From Halichondria panicea (taxonomy: Eukaryota > Porifera > Demospongiae > Suberitida > Halichondriidae): DNA of 64,000 bases. Within the stretch, counting starts at the first letter, position 1, and every line of letters starts with the position of its first letter. Shown one piece after another: positions 1-13,600 of the stretch. The stretch covers positions 5,901,566 to 5,965,565 of the forward strand of contig NC_087386.1 in NCBI RefSeq assembly GCF_963675165.1. The letters run 5' to 3'. The position numbers and the translations under genes were made by a program. The notes under the pieces were generated by a model, which did not search any database, was not told the origin of the DNA, and worked only from the letters and a program-made list of their open reading frames with translations.

Positions 1-1195
1 CAGTATAGGGGGGTGGTCCACTGTGTGGGGGGAGACAATACGCACACTAGTGCAGTATAGGTGGGTGGTCCACTGTGTAGGGGGAGACAACACACACACT
101 AATGCAGTATAGGGGGGTGGTCTACTGTGTGGGGGGAGACAACACACGCACACTAATGCAGTATAGGGGGGTGGTCCACCGTGTGGGGGGAGACAACACA
201 CACACTAATGCAGTATAGGGGGTGGTCCACTGTGTGGGGGGAGACAACACGCACACTAATGCAGTATAGGGGGGTGGTCCACTGTGTGGGGGGAGACAAC
301 ACACACACTAGTGCAGTATAGGGGGGTGGTCCACTGTGTGGGGGGAGACAACACACACACTAGTGCAGTATAGGGGGGTGGTCCACTGTGTGGGGGGAGA
401 CAATACACACACTAGTGCAGTATAGGGGGGTGGTCCACTGTGTGGGGGGAGACAACACACACACTAATGCAGTATAGGGGGGTGGTCCACTGTGTGGGGG
501 GAGACAATACACACACTAATGCAGTATAGGGGGTGGTCCACTGTGTGGGGGGAGACAACACACACACTAATGCAGTATAGGGGGGTGGTCCACTGTGTGG
601 GGGGAGACAATACACACACTAATGCAGTATAGGGGGTGGTCCACTGTGTGGGGGGAGACAACACACACACTAATGCAGTATAGGGGGGTGGTCCACTGTG
701 TGGGGGGAGACAACACACACACTAATGCAGTATAGGGGGGTGGTCCACTGTGTGGGGGGAGACAACACACACACTAATGCAGTATAGGGGGGTGGTCCAC
801 TGTGTGGGGGGAGACAATACACACACTAGTGCAGTATAGGGGGGGTGGTCCACCGTGTGGGGGGAGACAACACACACGTTAATGCAGTATAGGGGGGTGG
901 TCCACCGTGTGGGGGGAGACAACACACACACTAATGCAGTATAGGGGGGTGGTCCACCGTGTGGGGGGAGACAATACACACACTAATGCAGTATAGGGGG
1001 GTGGTCCACTGTGTGGGGGGAGACAATACACACACTAATGCAGTATAGGGGGGTGGTCCACCGTGTGGGGGGGAGACAATACACACACTAATGCAGTATA
1101 GGGGGGTGGTCCACTGTGTGGGGGGAGACAATACACACACTAATGCAGTATAGGAGGGTGGTCCACTGTGTGGGGGGAGACAATACACACACTAA
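1..1195. repeat. 52-bp minisatellite array 1 (left end outside window)
   Basis: Tandem copies of a 52-bp unit with the core GGTGGTCCACTGTGTG between runs of five to seven G, followed by GAGACAACACACACAC. About 23 copies are visible and the array continues past the left edge. Because 52 is not a multiple of three, long reading frames appear on both strands; I regard these as non-coding. Nearly all units here carry the CACACACTAATG ending, like the right-hand part of array 2. The first unit carries the GCACACTAGTG ending that dominates the left part of array 2. The G runs could favour quadruplex structure (inference). Confidence 0.95.
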
Positions 1196-1385
1196 TGGAT
1201 ACACAGTCAAGGATGTTGTGGGAACACTATTAAAAGAGCCCCTCTATTATGACCTGCACTAATTATACCCGCCCACACACATTGTTCACAGCAACAATGG
1301 AGCTACATCAGCACACACTGAGATGGCTACTGGCTATACTAACAAAGAGCAGATGACACCGCAGCCTTAAGGGGGAAGGGCTTAC

Positions 1386-1723
1386 CAAGGTTGTCCAACT
1401 TAATGTTGAGGAAGTCCTGAGCAGTGTGGTCCAGGCTCTCATAGTCCTCTGGTTTGACCATGAACCCCAACACCTCGGTGTTCAGAATGTGCATAGGCAG
1501 ATCTACAGTGGAGGGAAGGGGACAATTCAAACTTGTTCTACATGTACATACCTGTACCATAATAAAGTGCACAGGTCAGCAAATAATGTATTCAGTGCAA
1601 GCCTCGTACATATAGACAAGTTATCCCCTCCCTATGGACTGTACATGCACTGACTTACCTTTGCTGATCCATCAGAATCCGTAGTGTCCTGTTGTTCACC
1701 AGAAAGTTGTCACAGTCTAGCCG
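1386..1723 (-). other. Two unidentified exons, block A (minus strand)
   Basis: Exon 1659-1723 reads RLDCDNFLVNNRTLRILMDQ and ends at a GTAAG donor. Exon 1386-1502 has a TGTAG acceptor, contains NTEVLGFMVKPEDYESLDH and ends at a GTAAGC donor. Both are conserved in block B at 19080-19415 with mostly silent or conservative changes, which argues that they coded for protein. I do not recognise the family. The phases do not match: the first exon ends after two codon bases and the second needs one. Either an exon lies between them, or they are relics or belong to different transcripts. Confidence 0.4.
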
Positions 1724-2553
1724 CTGGATAAACAACAATTGTATAGGTAATCTGAGCTAGATACTGTGGATACCAAAATTGCAATAACTAAAACTGTATC
1801 TACTACTGTCTTGGGCAGACCAACAGTGGTTGAAATAAAGAGGTGGTCTGCTGACACAGGTCCAAACACATGCTATGGAGACTTTGGGCCTCATTAACCT
1901 GGCTGTATTATAGAGGGTGACCTGCTTACAGGGTGACCACTATAGACAGGTTTCACTGTATCATAATGGCACAGTGCATCCAGCTTAGAGAGTAGATTAC
2001 CACAAATTTGTGAGTAGCTGTACTTAAATGTAAATCTCGGAACCTTTCTAAGAAATTGTGCTGATACTAATGTGTAGGTGAATGACCAAGCTACAACATA
2101 CTCAAAAATGTTTCCATGGAAACATAAGGTGGTGGGTTTGTGGTGATTAATAGAACAACAACAAATTGTTATAGTGGTTGATAAAGCGGCATTGGTTTGT
2201 GGTTTGCAGCTGCTGATGTCATCAAAACAGTAGAAAATAGTAATTATGTAGCTTTTCAGTGTTATCTCAACAATGGGATATAGGATGTTCTTGGTATCAA
2301 AATGTAGCCCATTTATCTGTTAACTTACTACAGAAATTTGAAAGCTAAGCTATTAATTTGTCAGAAGTTATTACTCTATTAATGCAAATAGAAAAAGATC
2401 TCCAAGGTTACCATAGATACACAGCCAAACTGACTTCCCTCACTATTCAGTAGAGGGAGCATTGGACTCAAACAAAGATCTACAAACAGACAGCTAGCTT
2501 CAACATGTATTAACACACAAGCACCCTCTGTAAAGGAATACTCCATCTCTCAC

Positions 2554-3055
2554 CATAATGAAGAGGTGTCTGATTGTCTGTGTCCTCAATATTAACATCT
2601 GCTCCCCTCATCACAAGTAGTTTCACCATGTTCAGGTTGCCACAGTCACAGGCCCAGTGAAGAAGACCCATCCCCTGTATCATGAAATGCATCTCTATAA
2701 TTATACATGTGCAAGTATGTGTACAGCATTCTACAATTAGCATTAGTCTCAAACATTCAACACGCTCAGTTAGTTCAAATTATACAGCAATTTTCTTATA
2801 ATTGGAGAGTCTTTTCAGAATGTGTATATCAACTATATAACTATTTTGGCACATAATTACAGGAATGAACTATATTATAACATTATTAACCTGTCTACTC
2901 ACCTCTTGGTCAGTTTGATTGACATTGGTGTCAGAGAGTAGAGATCGTAATTTCTTTTCATTCCCCTCCTTACACCAGTCGAACATTGTCTTCTTGTCGT
3001 CAGTTAGTGCCTCCTCTGTGTCTCATCCAGCCAGAGTGCTTTCCTGCATGACCAC
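2554..3055 (-). pseudogene. ACBD6-like 3' fragment, block A
   Basis: Two minus-strand exons match the C-terminal half of ACBD6, an acyl-CoA-binding protein with ankyrin repeats. The upstream exon (2903 to about 3013) contains MFDWCKEGNEKKLRSLLSD. The next (2554-2674) contains GMGLLHWACDCGNLNMVKLL and TPLHY, the signature of the first ACBD6 ankyrin repeat. The N-terminal acyl-CoA-binding domain and the second ankyrin repeat are absent. The upstream exon abuts an FATP exon at about 3055 with no spacer, in the same frame but separated by one TGA. This looks like a rearranged remnant; a transcribed FATP-ACBD6 fusion cannot be ruled out. Confidence 0.65.
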
Positions 3056-4115
3056 AGTCCCCACAATGGCAGCCATTCCAGCACGCCCCTCGTTACCAGG
3101 CACCTCAACACCGTACACCACCACATCCGTCAACTTCAACACAGTAGCAATACGAGTCTCAACCTCTGCCGTGGATACGTTCTCCCCCTTCCAACGAAAC
3201 GTGTCCCCAGATCGATCACAGAAATACACCCAACCTTCCTCGTCAATGCGCATTATGTCTCCAGTTCTGAAAAAAGCATCTCCTGCTTTGAAACAATTCC
3301 TAAGAATTTTCTTTGCCGAGTTTTCTTTGTTTCGATATCCGTAGAAGGGAGAGACTTAAGTAATCTCACAAACAGTTTCACCAGGTTCGCTCACACCACA
3401 CTCGACACAGAAACCATTCTCATCTTTTAGGTAATCGCCAGTCTCCGGATGAAGCTTCAATATAGTGACGTTTTGAAGGGATGGTACAAACAGTGGGAGA
3501 GCTCCAACAGATCCTGGCTTGACAATCCTGGCTTGTTGTCAATGTTGATGATACCAAAGTTGCCCTCAGTGGAGCCATAAAACTCGATAATGTGATCCAC
3601 TTCAAATCGTTTCTGGAACTCCAGCCACAGCTCTTTTCTGAGTCCTGCAGTGATGATTAGACGTACTTTGTGTGTCAGTGGATTGAGGGGGTTGGGCCAA
3701 CACGTAGCGATTCAACTCCCCAATCGTGCACACCATCTGCACAGTGGGGGAGTAAGTGGATATAAATGAAGTGATGTCACCCGTACACAGTGATACATAG
3801 CTCAAGTTGTGTAGTGAAAGCAAAGGCAAGAATAGCTGAAAGCATAACAACACGTACTGTCTATCTAAGACATTAATGTAAGTGGGTCAGCCCCAGTCAA
3901 TTAGCCAACTCACAGTGCAGTTGTACTTTGCACTATCAGTCCAACAGTGTTTGGCAGAGAACTTTTTCCTAATGACGAGAGTGGCTCCTGTGTAGATCAT
4001 AGGCCCTCCACTGTGTGCGAGGCCGTGGGAATGGTAGAGGGGCAGGACAGAGTACACACAGTCACTGTCAGTCACTCCTCCGGCAATCACAAAGAAAGTA
4101 GGAGAACGAAACAAT
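3056..4115 (-). pseudogene. FATP (SLC27) fragment A, disrupted
   Basis: Minus-strand copy of the last two FATP exons. Exon 3914-4115 (202 bp) matches exon 4 of the intact genes, with GGVTDSDCVYSVLPLYHSHG. The last exon starts at 3736 and contains the FATP signature [16 protein letters not shown]. Compared with the intact minus-strand gene at 31316-34871 it lacks 5 bp near 3675, which shifts the frame. It also carries a 15-bp duplication near 3520 and is cut off at about 3055, before the C-terminal 90 or so residues. Exons 1-3, including the AMP-binding loop, are missing. It is therefore non-functional as an acyl-CoA synthetase. Confidence 0.85.
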
Positions 4116-4410
4116 CTGTGAGAGAGAGGGACGGGATTAGTACACTCTGATACTCAAGGTGTGTGTGTGTGTGAGGTATCTAGTGGTGGGGTAGCTGAGA
4201 TAATAAGGTGCAATTCTGTACACAATAATAACAGACTGAAATGATAAAATCCACAGATATATGCAGCTAGCTAGCTAGATGGTCGTTGAAAGGTACATGA
4301 CTTAGAAGATCTGACACCTCTCAGATGCAGACACATGAGAGTAGTGACAATGATATCTTAGCCAGCTGATGGAGGTATCTATTGTAGGGTGGGAGGGTAC
4401 TCACACTCAC

Positions 4411-4460
4411 CATGAATTGTGTTGCCTATACAGTAGGTCTTTAGATTCTCCATTCGCCAT
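4411..4460 (-). other. Orphan first exon in the divergent promoter, block A
   Basis: A minus-strand ATG in a strong context (CCATGG) opens MANGESKDLLYRQHNS and ends at a GTGAGT donor; block B has the same 50-bp exon with GTAAGT (22695-22744). Splicing to the FATP exon at 4115 would create a TGA across the junction, so it either belongs to another acceptor or is a relic. It lies 160 bp upstream of the kinase start on the other strand. Confidence 0.35.
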
Positions 4461-4623
4461 GGTCCAAGACACATCATGCAAGTTCTTGAATTTATTTATG
4501 TGGTAAAGATCATTAAGCCTCTGAAATACACCGCGGTTACAGAATACCAATTATTTGGGCATGCGCAGTAGGAGTTTGTGTCATTGACCAACAAGATCTC
4601 CCCTTTTTCTGCAAAAGTCCAAA

Positions 4624-7600
4624 ATGGCTACAAGAAGTGACCTTGATGCTCTGGTGGTCCAGGTGGAAGGATTGGGTCTAGAGGAGAACAAAGCTGGTCA
4701 TGGGGCTTATGGCTGTGTCTTTAGAGTGACGGTGAATGGAAGAGACTGCATTGCTAAGAAGGTACACCACATATTGCTCCAAGAGCAATCCCTTGGACAG
4801 AGGGAGAGGATTTTAACAAATTTCCGTCATGAGTGTCATATTCTGAGCGGTCTGGATCACCCTAACATTGTCGGTTTCGTTGGAGTCCATTACGGCCGCG
4901 ATAAGAACGACATCAGTCTAATAATGGAGAGGCTTCATTCCGACTTGGCCAAATTCCTTGAAACCCATCGAGACACGAATATCGCCACTAGAATCCATAT
5001 CCTGTATGATGTATCCAAGGGCCTACACTATCTCCACTCTCTGACCCCTCCCCTCATCCATCGTGACCTCACTGCTCCCAACATCCTGCTCACTGAGGAC
5101 CTCACTGCCAAGATCGGAGACCTGGGTGTCTCCAGGTATGTTTTGTTTTTTTGCAACAAAGGAAAATGTTTTTTTTTTTATGAGTTAGAGACAAAAAGGA
5201 GATTTACTTAATGTGGGAAAACAAAGGCAGACATGTAAAACCTAATGTTAATTTGCAGGTATGTTGATCTGGAGAGATTGACTCATGTTCTGACAAACGT
5301 CCCGGGAAATCCAACCTACATGCCTCCCGAGTGTCATGTGGAGCCGCCCACCTACACTACCAAGCTGGACATCTTCTCATTCGGTCATCTCATCATTCAC
5401 ACTGTTATCGGTGATTTCCCTAAAGTCAAAAACGTACCTCAAAGTATTCGCAACTATTTCCACTCTATCAGAGGAAAGGAGGAGCTCATGCGTCGAAGCA
5501 CTGCTGTCCATGGTGACAAAATGGGGGAGAAACACGCTCTTTATCCTCTTGTTGTTAGCTGCCTCCATGACCGACCTCAACAGAGACCATCAGTTGACGA
5601 AGTGATTGTCTCACTCAGAAAGCTGTGTCTACAGCACCCCAGGATGGTACGTGAGTGAGTGGGTGGAGGTATCAAATGTGCATTGTCAGCTTATATAGTG
5701 TTAGTGTCGACTGTATGCTGGTACTTCTGTGTGGGTGGCTATAGAATCTTGAACAGTATATAACATGTACATACAATTTGTGTCATTCCATCTTTTGGGT
5801 GTGTTTACTGATAGCGTATTTTCTCCCAGGCATTTCTAGATGCTTGTGAGAGGGGTGATGTGGGTGTGGTTCTGGAGCTACTGGAGTGTGGGGCTGATCC
5901 CAACCAGGCAGACAAGGTGAGGGGAATACTGTCTACAGTGCCAATATGTCCGTTGGTTGATGATCTTGTCTCTACAGGATGGTTGGACTGCTCTTTACTG
6001 GGCCAGTAGGAATGGACATGATGAGATAGTGAGGGTCCTCTTAGCAGCCAAGGCTACAGTCAACACTCAGATCAAGGTTTGTTTTGTTGTACAAATACAT
6101 TTCCCACAACATGCTGTTTACATTGTTTTCCTCCTATGTACAGGAGGGAGAGACCCCTCTTTGGACAGCCAGTTTCTATGGTCACCAGAAATGTATGGAG
6201 CTCCTAATCGATGCTGGGGCCAATGTTGATGTACCCAAAGAGGTGAGTGTAAGTAGCTGTACACACATAGCCTCGATTCCAGGCCAATTAAAGTATGGCC
6301 TGGTACTTATTGCATGGTGATAGTGAGCATGTGATAGTTTATTCTCCAGAATCTGGGGAATCCCCTCTTTTCTTTCTCTCAACTATTTTCTATCTTATGT
6401 ACATCAGCTTAGCTCTCTATTGCGTTGTTCCAGAAGGCTTTCAAACTAGTTGGAAGCCAAAATAGGCTCTCATCCACCTCTATGACGGCTGTGTGGTCAG
6501 AATGTCTTAGCTTAGATCTGTACAGGCTATGGGAAGTGTATGGTGCCTCTTGACTGCTTCTTGCAAAGACAACCTGGCTATAGGACCATCGTAGACGTAG
6601 ATGAAAGCCTCCAAACTAGTGTTCAAGCCTTCTAAGCAATAGATGCAGCTTCACGGAGCTCAGTATGGAGATAAAATATTACGGAACATATTCTTAGTAA
6701 AGGGACTAAATTACGGGTACTAATGTTTTACGTTCGTAGTACGATTACCCTTATTCTGAAGGTACCAGGCCGTATTTTAATGCGGCCTGGAATCTAGGCT
6801 ACTATACACACATCTCAGAGGTCACTAGCCACAGAGCCTCCCCATGTTCTGTTGACCTGGTCTATTAGACACCAGAGCTAGTCATATTTGTGTAGAGAGC
6901 ACTGGTAGTTGGTGTACCGAGGTACGACACGCATCTCGTGATCTCTCTTTTCATTGCATTCCAATGTAATGCACAATAACTTTGACTAAGGCTCAAGGGT
7001 AGTATAGTTTAGACCTAGAGGTAACAGTTTCCGTCGCTGAACCCGTAAATGTCATCACAATGGAATATTCAATTAAAAAACAATGTCGTACCTCCTCTGC
7101 CCTGACATCAGAGGAGGTACGACTAGCGTGCCTCGATTAGGCTAATTGCCTCTGCAATACCACTGAGCGTGGGTGTAACCACGCCTCGATTATCCGCCCA
7201 CGCTCAACGGTATTGCAGAGGCAATTAGCCTAATCGAGGCACGCGTGTCTCGGTTACACCCACGCTCAGTGGTATTGCAGAGGCAATTAGCCTAATCGAG
7301 GCACGCGTGTCGTACCTCCTCTGCGCTGACATTAGTGTAGATAGTCATGTGATATTGTATGAGTGATATTGTGTAATGAGTGGATCTGTACTATCTTGAC
7401 TCTGTACAGGGTGGAGCCACAGCATTGTGGGTAGCTGCTCAGAATGGTCATGTGAGGGCAGTGGAATTGTTGATTGCTGCCAAAGCTAGAGTTGACATTC
7501 AAAATAAGGTGAGATTTACTAGAGTAGTGGATTGAGTAGTGGATTAGCTGGTCCAGTTGCCGGTTAGTGTAAAGCTGGAATGCGGAATAGAACGGAAGAT

Positions 7601-10600
7601 GGAATGACTAAAAAGAGAGCTGCTGATGGTGCTCTGTATTTTTTTAGTGTAGTATGGACTTAAATACTTGTAAAAAGTGCTACAGAAGCCTTTTATAGAG
7701 ACAAAGCTAATTTTAGAAGACTATTACTAGTAAAAAGTAGACTGAGTATAACTAGTGTTCAAGCTGGCGCTGTGCTAATGCCTCTCGCCATGTTTTTGCT
7801 TTCGCTGAAAAGTATTAGAGTGTTATATTAGTTTCTATAATGAATATTAAAGTTAGCTTATCTATATAAAGTCACTGAGAAGAAAAGACTTATTTACATG
7901 CATCTATTGCTGTATTATGTGGCTTACCAGGACCTCAAGAAAGAAGAAAATTGATTCTTCCAGGATCTGTGTAGTTCAGTGTATATAATATCTAAGAAGA
8001 AAAGACCTGTGTACATGCATATTGTTATCTATATTGTTATATGGTAGTGTTTTGTGGCTTACCAGGCCTTCAAGACAAAGATGATTCTGCCAGGAGGATC
8101 TGGATCTGGATCTGGATCTTGGATATTATTTCTCACACATGGGGAATGAGCGCGCATGCGCATTACATTCACAGGAATAATTAAAGGGTGTGTCCAAAGA
8201 GATCAATTTTCACAAATGGCTACTGCTAGCTAGCTGTTTTAACAGATATTTTCTGAGTATTGTAGCTAACAAAAAGCTAGCGCTTTAGTGCAAGGCCAAC
8301 TCATATGTTGAATAGAAAGTTTGTGCGGACAGATGATGCTATGAAAGATTCTGAAGAGACTGCAACAGCCTTCAATGTGAGTCAAACTAGCCATAACTCG
8401 AGAAAGAAGCTTTAGTTTGCTAATCCACGAATCAAAATCCAAGAGAACGTGGCTAGAAGCCTATAGAAGCTGTTAGCTTTCGTCGCATTGCAACCGTTGA
8501 GCAGTTACAGCTGGAACAGACACACACACAGATACACACACACACACACACACACAGTCAGCTTTACCGTATCCCTCGCCTCGAGGCATAATTATAGTAG
8601 CAACATTGAACATTACAAATACACATAATTATACGTGTCTATAGACTTAGCGAAGTAATTATGTTGTGCCCAAAGTAAGGTGAAGTGTGAAGTCTATAGC
8701 TATACAGGACACTCCAAAGCTATACCTTTCTTCAATCTGCATGCCTGTAAAGTTTTGGCCCTTGGTGAAACTTTAAACGATTTGTGCGTGTTGAAGAGAC
8801 ACACTGACCAAGCCTTTTGCCATTGATTTCCACACACAATGGGTTGTAGAGTCAGCAAATTCCACATTTATACTCTGAACAATGAAACTCTGTTATCTCA
8901 ATATCTACCACTGTGCAACAGTGTGTGTAAGTTGTTGATCCTCTTTCCAATAACAGGTGTCATGTGATGATTACAGCCAGCTACATGTTCCGTTCCATAT
9001 CTGCATTCCAGCTTTTACACTAACCCTCCAGTTGCTGTTATACATAATTATAATTATGGTTTATGGTCTATATAACACAGGACAACCAGACAGCTCTATA
9101 TGCATGTAGCCAGTAACAACAGCATCGTGATCTCTTTTTTAATTGCATTCCAATCTTTTTTACATTGGTTTTCAATGTAGTGTGTTCCCAACAATAACTC
9201 TGACTAAGGCTCAAGGGTAGTATAGTTTAGACCTAGATCTAACTGTTTCTGTCGCTGAACCCCAGTGAACCCTATTCAATTAGTACAGGCTATGGGAAGT
9301 GTATGGTGCCTCTAGACTGCTTCTTGCGAAGACAACCTGGCTATAGGACCATCGTAGACGTAGATGAGAGCCTCCAAACTAGTGTTCAAGCCTTCTAAGC
9401 AATAGATACAGCTTCACGGAACTCAGTATGGAGATAAAATATTACGGAACATATTCTTAGGGACTAAATTACGGGTACTAAGGTTTTACGTTTGTAGTAC
9501 GATTACCCATATTCTGAAAGTACCAGGCAGTATTTTAATGCGGCCTGGAATCGAGGCTACTATACACACATCTCAGAGGCCACTAGCCACAAAGCCTCCT
9601 CATGTTCTGTTGACCTGGTCCATTAGACACCAGAGCTAGTCATGTTTGTGTAGAGAGCGCTGGTAGTTGGTGTACCGAGGTACAACACGCATATCGTGAT
9701 CTATCCAATCTTTTTTACATTGGTTTTCAATGCAATGTGTTCCCCACAATAACTCTGTTATTTTGTGACTAACGCTCTAGGGTAGTATAGTTTAGACCTA
9801 GATCTAACTGTTTCCGTTGCTGAACCCCAGTGAACCCTATTCAGTTAGGAGATATGCTTGCTACAAATGTTGAGAGCACTGCACCTTTCATATACATCTG
9901 GACGAGTTCTAACCAGGACCTCAGCTGGAGAAACACTATAGCTAGCCATAGAGACCTTGAGCAATGTACAGAGCCAGCTAAATTGTCAGTTACAAGTGTT
10001 GTACAAGCCTAGAGTTTGTCGTAGCAAGGTCACGATAAACTGCCAGCTAAGCAAACGTCATCAATTAAAAAAGTGTCCTCTGCCCTGACATTAGTGTAGA
10101 TAGTCATGTGATATTGTGTGATATTGTATGAGTGATATTGTGTAATGAGTGGATCTGTACTATCTTGACTCTGTACAGGATGGGACCACAGCATTGTGGG
10201 TAGCTGCTCAGAATGGTCATGTGAGGGCAGTGGAATTGTTGATTGCTGCCAAAGCTAGAGTTGACATTCAAAGGAAGGTGAGATTTACTATAGTGGATTG
10301 AGTAGTGGATTAGCTGGTCCAGTTGCCGGTTAGTGTAAAAGCTGGAATGCGGAATAGAACGAAAGATGGAATGACTAAAAAGAGAGCTGCTGATGGTGTT
10401 CTTAGTCTTAAATACTTGTGCTACAGAATTTTAGAAGACTATTACTATAGGAGTAAAAAATTAGACTGAGTATAATTATAGTAGCAACAGTGAACATTAC
10501 AAATACACATAATTATACGTGTCTATAGACTTAGCGAAGTAATTATGTTGTGCCCAAAGTAAGGTGGAGTGTGAAGTCTATAGCTATACAGGACACTCCA

Positions 10601-13600
10601 AAGCTATACATTTCTTCTATCTGCATGCCTGTAAAGTTTTGGCCCTTGGTGAAACTTTAAACGATTTGTGAGTGTTGAAGAGACACACTGACCAAGCATT
10701 TTGCCATTGATTTCCACACACATTGGGTTGTGGAGTCAGCAAATTCCACATTTATACTCTCAACAATGAAACTGTTATCTCAATATCTACCACTGTGCAA
10801 CAGTGTGTGTAAGTTGTTGATCCTCTTTCCAATAACAGGTGTCATGTGATGATTACAGCCAGCTACATGTTTCGTTCCATATCTGCATTCCAGCTTTTAC
10901 ACTAACCCTCCAGTTGCTGTTATACATAATTATAATTATGGTTTATGGGTCTATATAACACAGGACAACCAGACAGCTCTGTATGCATGTAGCCAGTAAC
11001 AACAGCATCGTCATCTCTCTTTTAATTGCATTCCAATTTTTTTTACATTGGTTCAGTGTAGTGTGTTCCCTACAATAACTCTGTTATTCTGTGACTAAGG
11101 CTCAAGGGTAGTATAGTTTAGACCTAGATCTAACTGTTTCCGTCGCTGAACCCCAGTGAACCCTATTCAGTTAGGAGATATGCTTGCTACAAATGTTGAG
11201 AGCACTGCACCTTTCATATACATCTGGACGAGTTCTAACCAGGACCTCAGCTGGAGAAACACTGTAGCTAGCCATAGAGACCTTGAGCAACGTACAGAGC
11301 TAGCTAAACAGCTAGTTACAAGCGTTCTACAGGCCTATAGAGTTTGTCGTAACAAGGTCGCGGTTAAGGTTACAGTATACTAATTGCTCATGAATGATTC
11401 ATAAGATATTTATTTCTCATCACAACGTTATTTTTGTAATTTGCAACGATTATCAATGGAAAGAGAACATGGAACAATGCTAGCTACAATAATAACTCAG
11501 AGTTTATATGTCTTGTAATCCAATGAAGTGGTCTGAGGTCAGCTGGAAAAACTGAGTATTTTGTCGTCAAATTTTGTTGACTGCATAGCTTCTAGGTTGT
11601 CTTTCTGACCAGTATTCGATGCCTAAAGACTTACTGGAGGGAGACTCGAAGAGATCTTGTTCATAGAGACCTTACAGCAAAAAATATATCCTTGTTACTA
11701 CTCTACAGTCGCTATATTAGCCTACAAAAACAGCTAGAAAAATAGCCGTAACTTTGTTGTATCTTACTCTCTTGGGAAAAACTCTTCCAGTCACCCTGCC
11801 CCTTTATTCGTATAATAAGAAACAGCAGAGTATACTGTAAGGAGGGGTTTCCTGGTGCCTGGAATTAACGCAGAGTAACCATTGCCAGATGAGAGCCATT
11901 TTACTAGCTGAACTACATTGAACACCCACGCAGATTTGAGCGTGGGTGGAACAGTATACCGTAACCTTAACTACCAGCTAAACAAACGTCATCACAAATG
12001 AAGAGTCAATTAAATAAGTGTCGTACCTCCTCTGCCCTGACATTAGTGTAGATATAGTCATGTGATATTGTATGACTGATAATATTATTTGTGTAATGAG
12101 TGGATCTGTACTATCTTGACTCTGTACAGGATGGAGTCACAGCATTGCACAAGGCCAGTCAGAAGGGTCACTGTGGAGTTGTTAGAATGTTGTTGGAGGC
12201 CAAGGCTGACGTTCACAACAAGAGTAATGTGAGTCACGCTGCATGGTGGTCTTTGTGTACTCTGCTGATTCCATAGTTGAGTGTGTGTACTGTCACCTCC
12301 GTGTTAGTCTCGTTCCTAGGCCGCTTTTTTCGAAGGGGGAAAAGGCCTGGTGTCCATTGCTTGGGTGTTAGTGCGCATGGTAATCGTGCACTAATGTAAA
12401 ACTTTTGCAAACTAGTCCGTTTACTAGGAATATGTTCCGTAATACGTACTTCCATACTGAAGCTATGGCTTATGCCCTCTATTGCGTTGTCCAAGAAAGC
12501 TGGTACACTTAGTCTGAGGCCAGTAGTCTCTAGTTCTACGATGGTCGTATAGTTGTCTTCTCAAGCAGCAGTTAGAAGTACCATAGGAAGCATGCACAAA
12601 GACTTGCTATAGCCAGTCCTTCCAAGCTCAGACATTCCGACCATACGACTGTCGTGAAGTAGACGAGAGGCTCTTCTGGCTTCAGACTAGTGTGCAAGCC
12701 TTCTTGATCAACACAATAGAAGCACAGCACGGTAGATAGGGGGAAAAGAAGGGGATTACCCATATTTTACAGCAAAACTAAGTGCATGCGCACTATCAGT
12801 AGACACCAGGCCGCATTTTCCTCCCTTCCATTCCATACAAAAGAATCGGCCTGGGAACGAGGCTACCTCTGTGTATGAGTGGACTGAGTAGTGGAGAGTG
12901 TACAATTAGCTGGTCCAGTTGCTGTGATATATAATTATATGGTTTATGGTCTATAACAGAACAACCAGACAGCTCTGTTTGTAGCCTGTCACCAGGGACA
13001 AGATGAGATAGTGAGTGTTCTCTTAGCAGCAAAGGCTACAGTCAACACTCAGGAGAAGGTTGGTTTTGTTGTACAAACACCATTTCCCACAACATGCTGT
13101 TTACATTTTTTTCCTCCTATGTACAGTCGGGAGCGACCCCTCTTTGGACAGCCAGTTTCAGTGGTCACCAGAAATGTACGGAGCTCCTAATCGATGCTGG
13201 GGCCAATGTTGATGTACCCAAAGAGGTGAGTGTAAGTAGCTGTACACACATCTCAGAGGCCACTAGCTCCCCATGTTCTGTTGACCTGGCCCATTATAGA
13301 CACCAGAGCTAGTCATGTTTGTGTAGAGAGCACTGGTAGTTGGTGTATCGAGGTACAACACGCATCTCGTGATCTCTCTTTTAATTGCATTCCAAATATT
13401 TTTCACAGTAACTTTGATAAAGAATCAAGGGTAGTATAGTTTAGACCTAGATCTAACTGTTTCCGTGATCACTGAACCCCAGCTTCCATTAAAGATAAGG
13501 CCTGCTGCTGACTGCTTGCGCATGGATATTTTTCCTGTAAAATTCCTATTTTTATCAGTGAAAATATCCTGACAAAGAATACAAATTCTTATTGAAACTC

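Noticed and set aside
9830-11383. Two related frames at 9830 and 11156
   Set aside because: They start at GTG, lie inside a duplicated intron segment, and the second differs by changes that do not look coding; no splice sites fit.
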